Positions 4,832-6,353 of a stretch of 6,353 bases of DNA are shown in pieces. Under the pieces are notes generated by a model. That model had not been told where the DNA came from. It saw nothing but the letters and a program-made list of their open reading frames with translations, and searched no databases. Numbering within the stretch: the first letter of the stretch is position 1; each line of letters opens with the position of its first letter. Made by a program: the position numbers and the translations under genes. The DNA comes from Betaproteobacteria bacterium (GTDB taxonomy: Bacteria; Pseudomonadota; Gammaproteobacteria; Burkholderiales; SG8-39), in NCBI GenBank assembly GCA_004298295.1, contig SCUH01000345.1, positions 1 to 6,353 on the forward strand. Reading direction: 5' to 3'.

Positions 4832-6196
4832 ATGGCCTCGCCGCTCACCGCGCTGTCACCGCTCGATGGGCGGTACGCCAAGTCGGTCGATCCGTTGCGC
4901 CCCTATTTCAGCGAGCATGCGCTCATCCGTTACCGGGTGCGCGTCGAACTGCGATGGCTGCAGGCGCTGGCCGCCGCGCCGGCGATTCGGGAATTGAAGC
5001 CCTTTTCCGCGGCCACCCGCCGGGCGCTGGCGCAGCTCGAGGCGGGTTTCAGCGTAGCGGACGGCGAGCGCATCAAGGTGATCGAGGCCGCGACCAATCA
5101 CGACGTCAAGGCGATCGAGTACTGGCTGAAGGAAAAGCTCGCGCACAACCGCGAGATCGAACGCTCGCTCGAATTCATCCATTTCGCCTGCACCTCGGAG
5201 GACATCAACAACCTCGCCTACGCGCTGATGCTCGCGGAGTCGCGCGAGCGCGTCCTGCTGCCGAAGCTCGACGCGCTGATCGCGGCGCTGCGAGCGCTCG
5301 CCCGCCGCCACGCGGACCTGCCGATGCTCGCGCGCACGCACGGGCAGCCGGCTTCGCCCACCACGCTCGGCAAGGAGATCGCCAACGTGGTGCACCGCCT
5401 GCGGCGCGCGTGCCGCGCCATCGCCGCCGTCGCCATGCTCGGCAAGCTGAACGGCGCGGTGGGCAACTACAACGCCCATCTCGCCGCCTATCCCGAGCTC
5501 GACTGGCCGCGCTTCGCGCGGCGCTTCGTCGAGCGGCTGGGGCTCGAGTTCAATCCGTACACCACCCAGATCGAGCCGCATGACGCCTTCGCCGAGTTGT
5601 TCGACGCGTACGCGCGCGCCAACACGGTGCTGCTCGATCTGGACCGCGACCTCTGGGGCTATGTCGCGCTCGGTTATTTCCGCCAGCGGCCGGCGGCGGG
5701 GGAGGTCGGTTCCTCGACCATGCCGCACAAGGTCAACCCGATCGATTTCGAGAACTCCGAAGGCAATGTCGGCGTGGCGAACGCGCTGCTCAGGCACCTT
5801 GCCGACAAGCTGCCGGTGTCGCGCTGGCAGCGCGACCTGTCGGATTCGACCGCGCTCAGGAACGCCGGCAGCGCGCTCGGCCACACGCTGCTCGCGTATG
5901 CGGCCTGTCTGCGCGGCTTGGGCAAGCTGGAGGCCGATCCCGCGCGGCTCGCCGCCGACCTCGACGCCAACTGGGAGGTGCTCGCGGAAGCGGTGCAGCA
6001 GGTGATGCGTCGCTACGGCGTTCCCGATGCCTACGAGAAGCTGAAGACGCTCACCCGCGGCCGCCCCCTCGGGCGCGCGCAGCTCAACGCCTTCATCCGC
6101 GGTCTGAGAATCCCGGCGGGCGCCAAGCGCCGCCTGCTGGCGCTCACGCCGGCCGCTTACACGGGCCTCGCCGCCACGCTCGCGAAACGCATCTGA
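4832..6196 (+). CDS. purB: Adenylosuccinate lyase
   Basis: PurB acts twice in purine synthesis: it splits SAICAR to AICAR plus fumarate and adenylosuccinate to AMP plus fumarate. It is a cytoplasmic homotetramer of the fumarase/aspartase superfamily. The 454-residue protein matches the long E. coli type (456). It opens with LTALSPLDGRYA. Three conserved regions build the active sites: TSEDINN from T121-S122, RTHGQPASPTTLGKE with H170 (E. coli H171), and the signature loop GSSTMPHKVNPIDFEN with S295 as the catalytic serine and K300-N302. ALRNAGSALGH and LNWEVL-like DANWEVLAEAVQ follow in the C-terminal helices. ATG 4832 agrees with the family start. There is no room for a Shine-Dalgarno if transcription starts from the TATAAT at 4819. 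The next gene starts 7 bases after the stop and is probably cotranscribed. The protein appears complete. Confidence 0.97.
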   Translation: MASPLTALSPLDGRYAKSVDPLRPYFSEHALIRYRVRVELRWLQALAAAPAIRELKPFSAATRRALAQLEAGFSVADGERIKVIEAATNHDVKAIEYWLKEKLAHNREIERSLEFIHFACTSEDINNLAYALMLAESRERVLLPKLDALIAALRALARRHADLPMLARTHGQPASPTTLGKEIANVVHRLRRACRAIAAVAMLGKLNGAVGNYNAHLAAYPELDWPRFARRFVERLGLEFNPYTTQIEPHDAFAELFDAYARANTVLLDLDRDLWGYVALGYFRQRPAAGEVGSSTMPHKVNPIDFENSEGNVGVANALLRHLADKLPVSRWQRDLSDSTALRNAGSALGHTLLAYAACLRGLGKLEADPARLAADLDANWEVLAEAVQQVMRRYGVPDAYEKLKTLTRGRPLGRAQLNAFIRGLRIPAGAKRRLLALTPAAYTGLAATLAKRI

Positions 6197-6203
6197 CGCC
6201 GCG

Positions 6204-6353
6204 ATGTTCTACGCGGCGACGATTTTCCTGTCATCGTTCCTGCTGTTCCTGGTGCAGCCGCTGCTCGCGCGCCTGATCCTGCCGTGGTTCGGCGGCACGG
6301 CCGCCGTGTGGACGACCTGCATGCTGTTTTTCCAGTCGATGCTGCTCGCGGGC
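6204..6353 (+). CDS. Membrane protein, fused MFS/spermidine synthase type, N-terminal fragment (runs off window)
   Basis: Only the first 50 codons are present and the frame stays open to the window end. The translation begins MFYAATIFLSSFLLFLVQPLL, a hydrophobic first transmembrane helix. It continues LARLILPWFGGTAAVWTTCM and a second hydrophobic stretch, LFFQSMLLAG. The pattern FLLFLVQPLxA-x3-LPWFGGxAAVWTTC is typical of large membrane proteins annotated as spermidine synthase-like or fused MFS/spermidine synthase, which have N-terminal membrane helices and a C-terminal aminopropyltransferase-like methyltransferase fold. Whether that C-terminal domain is present cannot be seen. The ATG is 7 bases after the purB stop with no clear Shine-Dalgarno, so expression probably depends on read-through from purB. 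Confidence 0.75.
   Translation, partial: MFYAATIFLSSFLLFLVQPLLARLILPWFGGTAAVWTTCMLFFQSMLLAG

Noticed and set aside
4856..5884. Minus-strand open frame of 342 codons opposite purB
   Set aside because: It is antisense to an intact adenylosuccinate lyase and has no recognisable motif.

Overview
The window reads as ordinary chromosomal DNA from a high-GC proteobacterium, most likely a betaproteobacterium. The G+C content is high throughout, coding density is near-complete, and GTG starts are used. The proteins resemble betaproteobacterial and enterobacterial families: NudJ, MnmA, YibF-type glutathione S-transferase, an HI_0220.2-like uracil-DNA glycosylase, and the long PurB type. No tRNA, rRNA, CRISPR, insertion sequence or phage gene was seen.

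Layout. Positions 1-702 (minus) hold the N-terminal 234 residues of a CorA Mg2+/Co2+ channel; its membrane end lies outside the window. Divergent from it, and separated by a palindromic element (709-784), runs a tight plus-strand group: a fold-type I PLP aminotransferase (795-2006, possibly from GTG 771), nudJ (2003-2455, 4-base overlap) and mnmA (2465-3538, 9-base gap). Converging on mnmA from the right are a YibF-like GST (3555-4166, minus) and a family-4-like uracil-DNA glycosylase (4230-4811, minus). A second palindromic element (4175-4242) lies between these two and overlaps the end of the glycosylase gene. A 20-base gap carrying a self-complementary -10 box separates the glycosylase from divergent purB (4832-6196). 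purB is followed after 7 bases by the start of a multi-pass membrane protein of the fused MFS/spermidine synthase type (6204 to window end).

Functional picture. nudJ, mnmA and purB are housekeeping genes for nucleotide clean-up, tRNA U34 thiolation and purine synthesis. In E. coli the same genes lie in the order nudJ-mnmA-hflD-purB. Here hflD is absent and two minus-strand genes sit in its place.

The most unusual content is between the genes. A 14-base motif (GGGGTCAGAGTAAC) forms inverted pairs at 709-784 and 4175-4242, with a shared inner core. Its arms lie 6-10 bases upstream of three different ATG codons that have no Shine-Dalgarno sequence. One arm supplies the last residues and stop codon of the glycosylase. 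The second notable site is the udg/purB gap, where a nearly symmetric TATAAT could drive both genes with essentially no leader. I see no clear new multi-gene system; the repeat family and the bidirectional promoter are the leads worth following.
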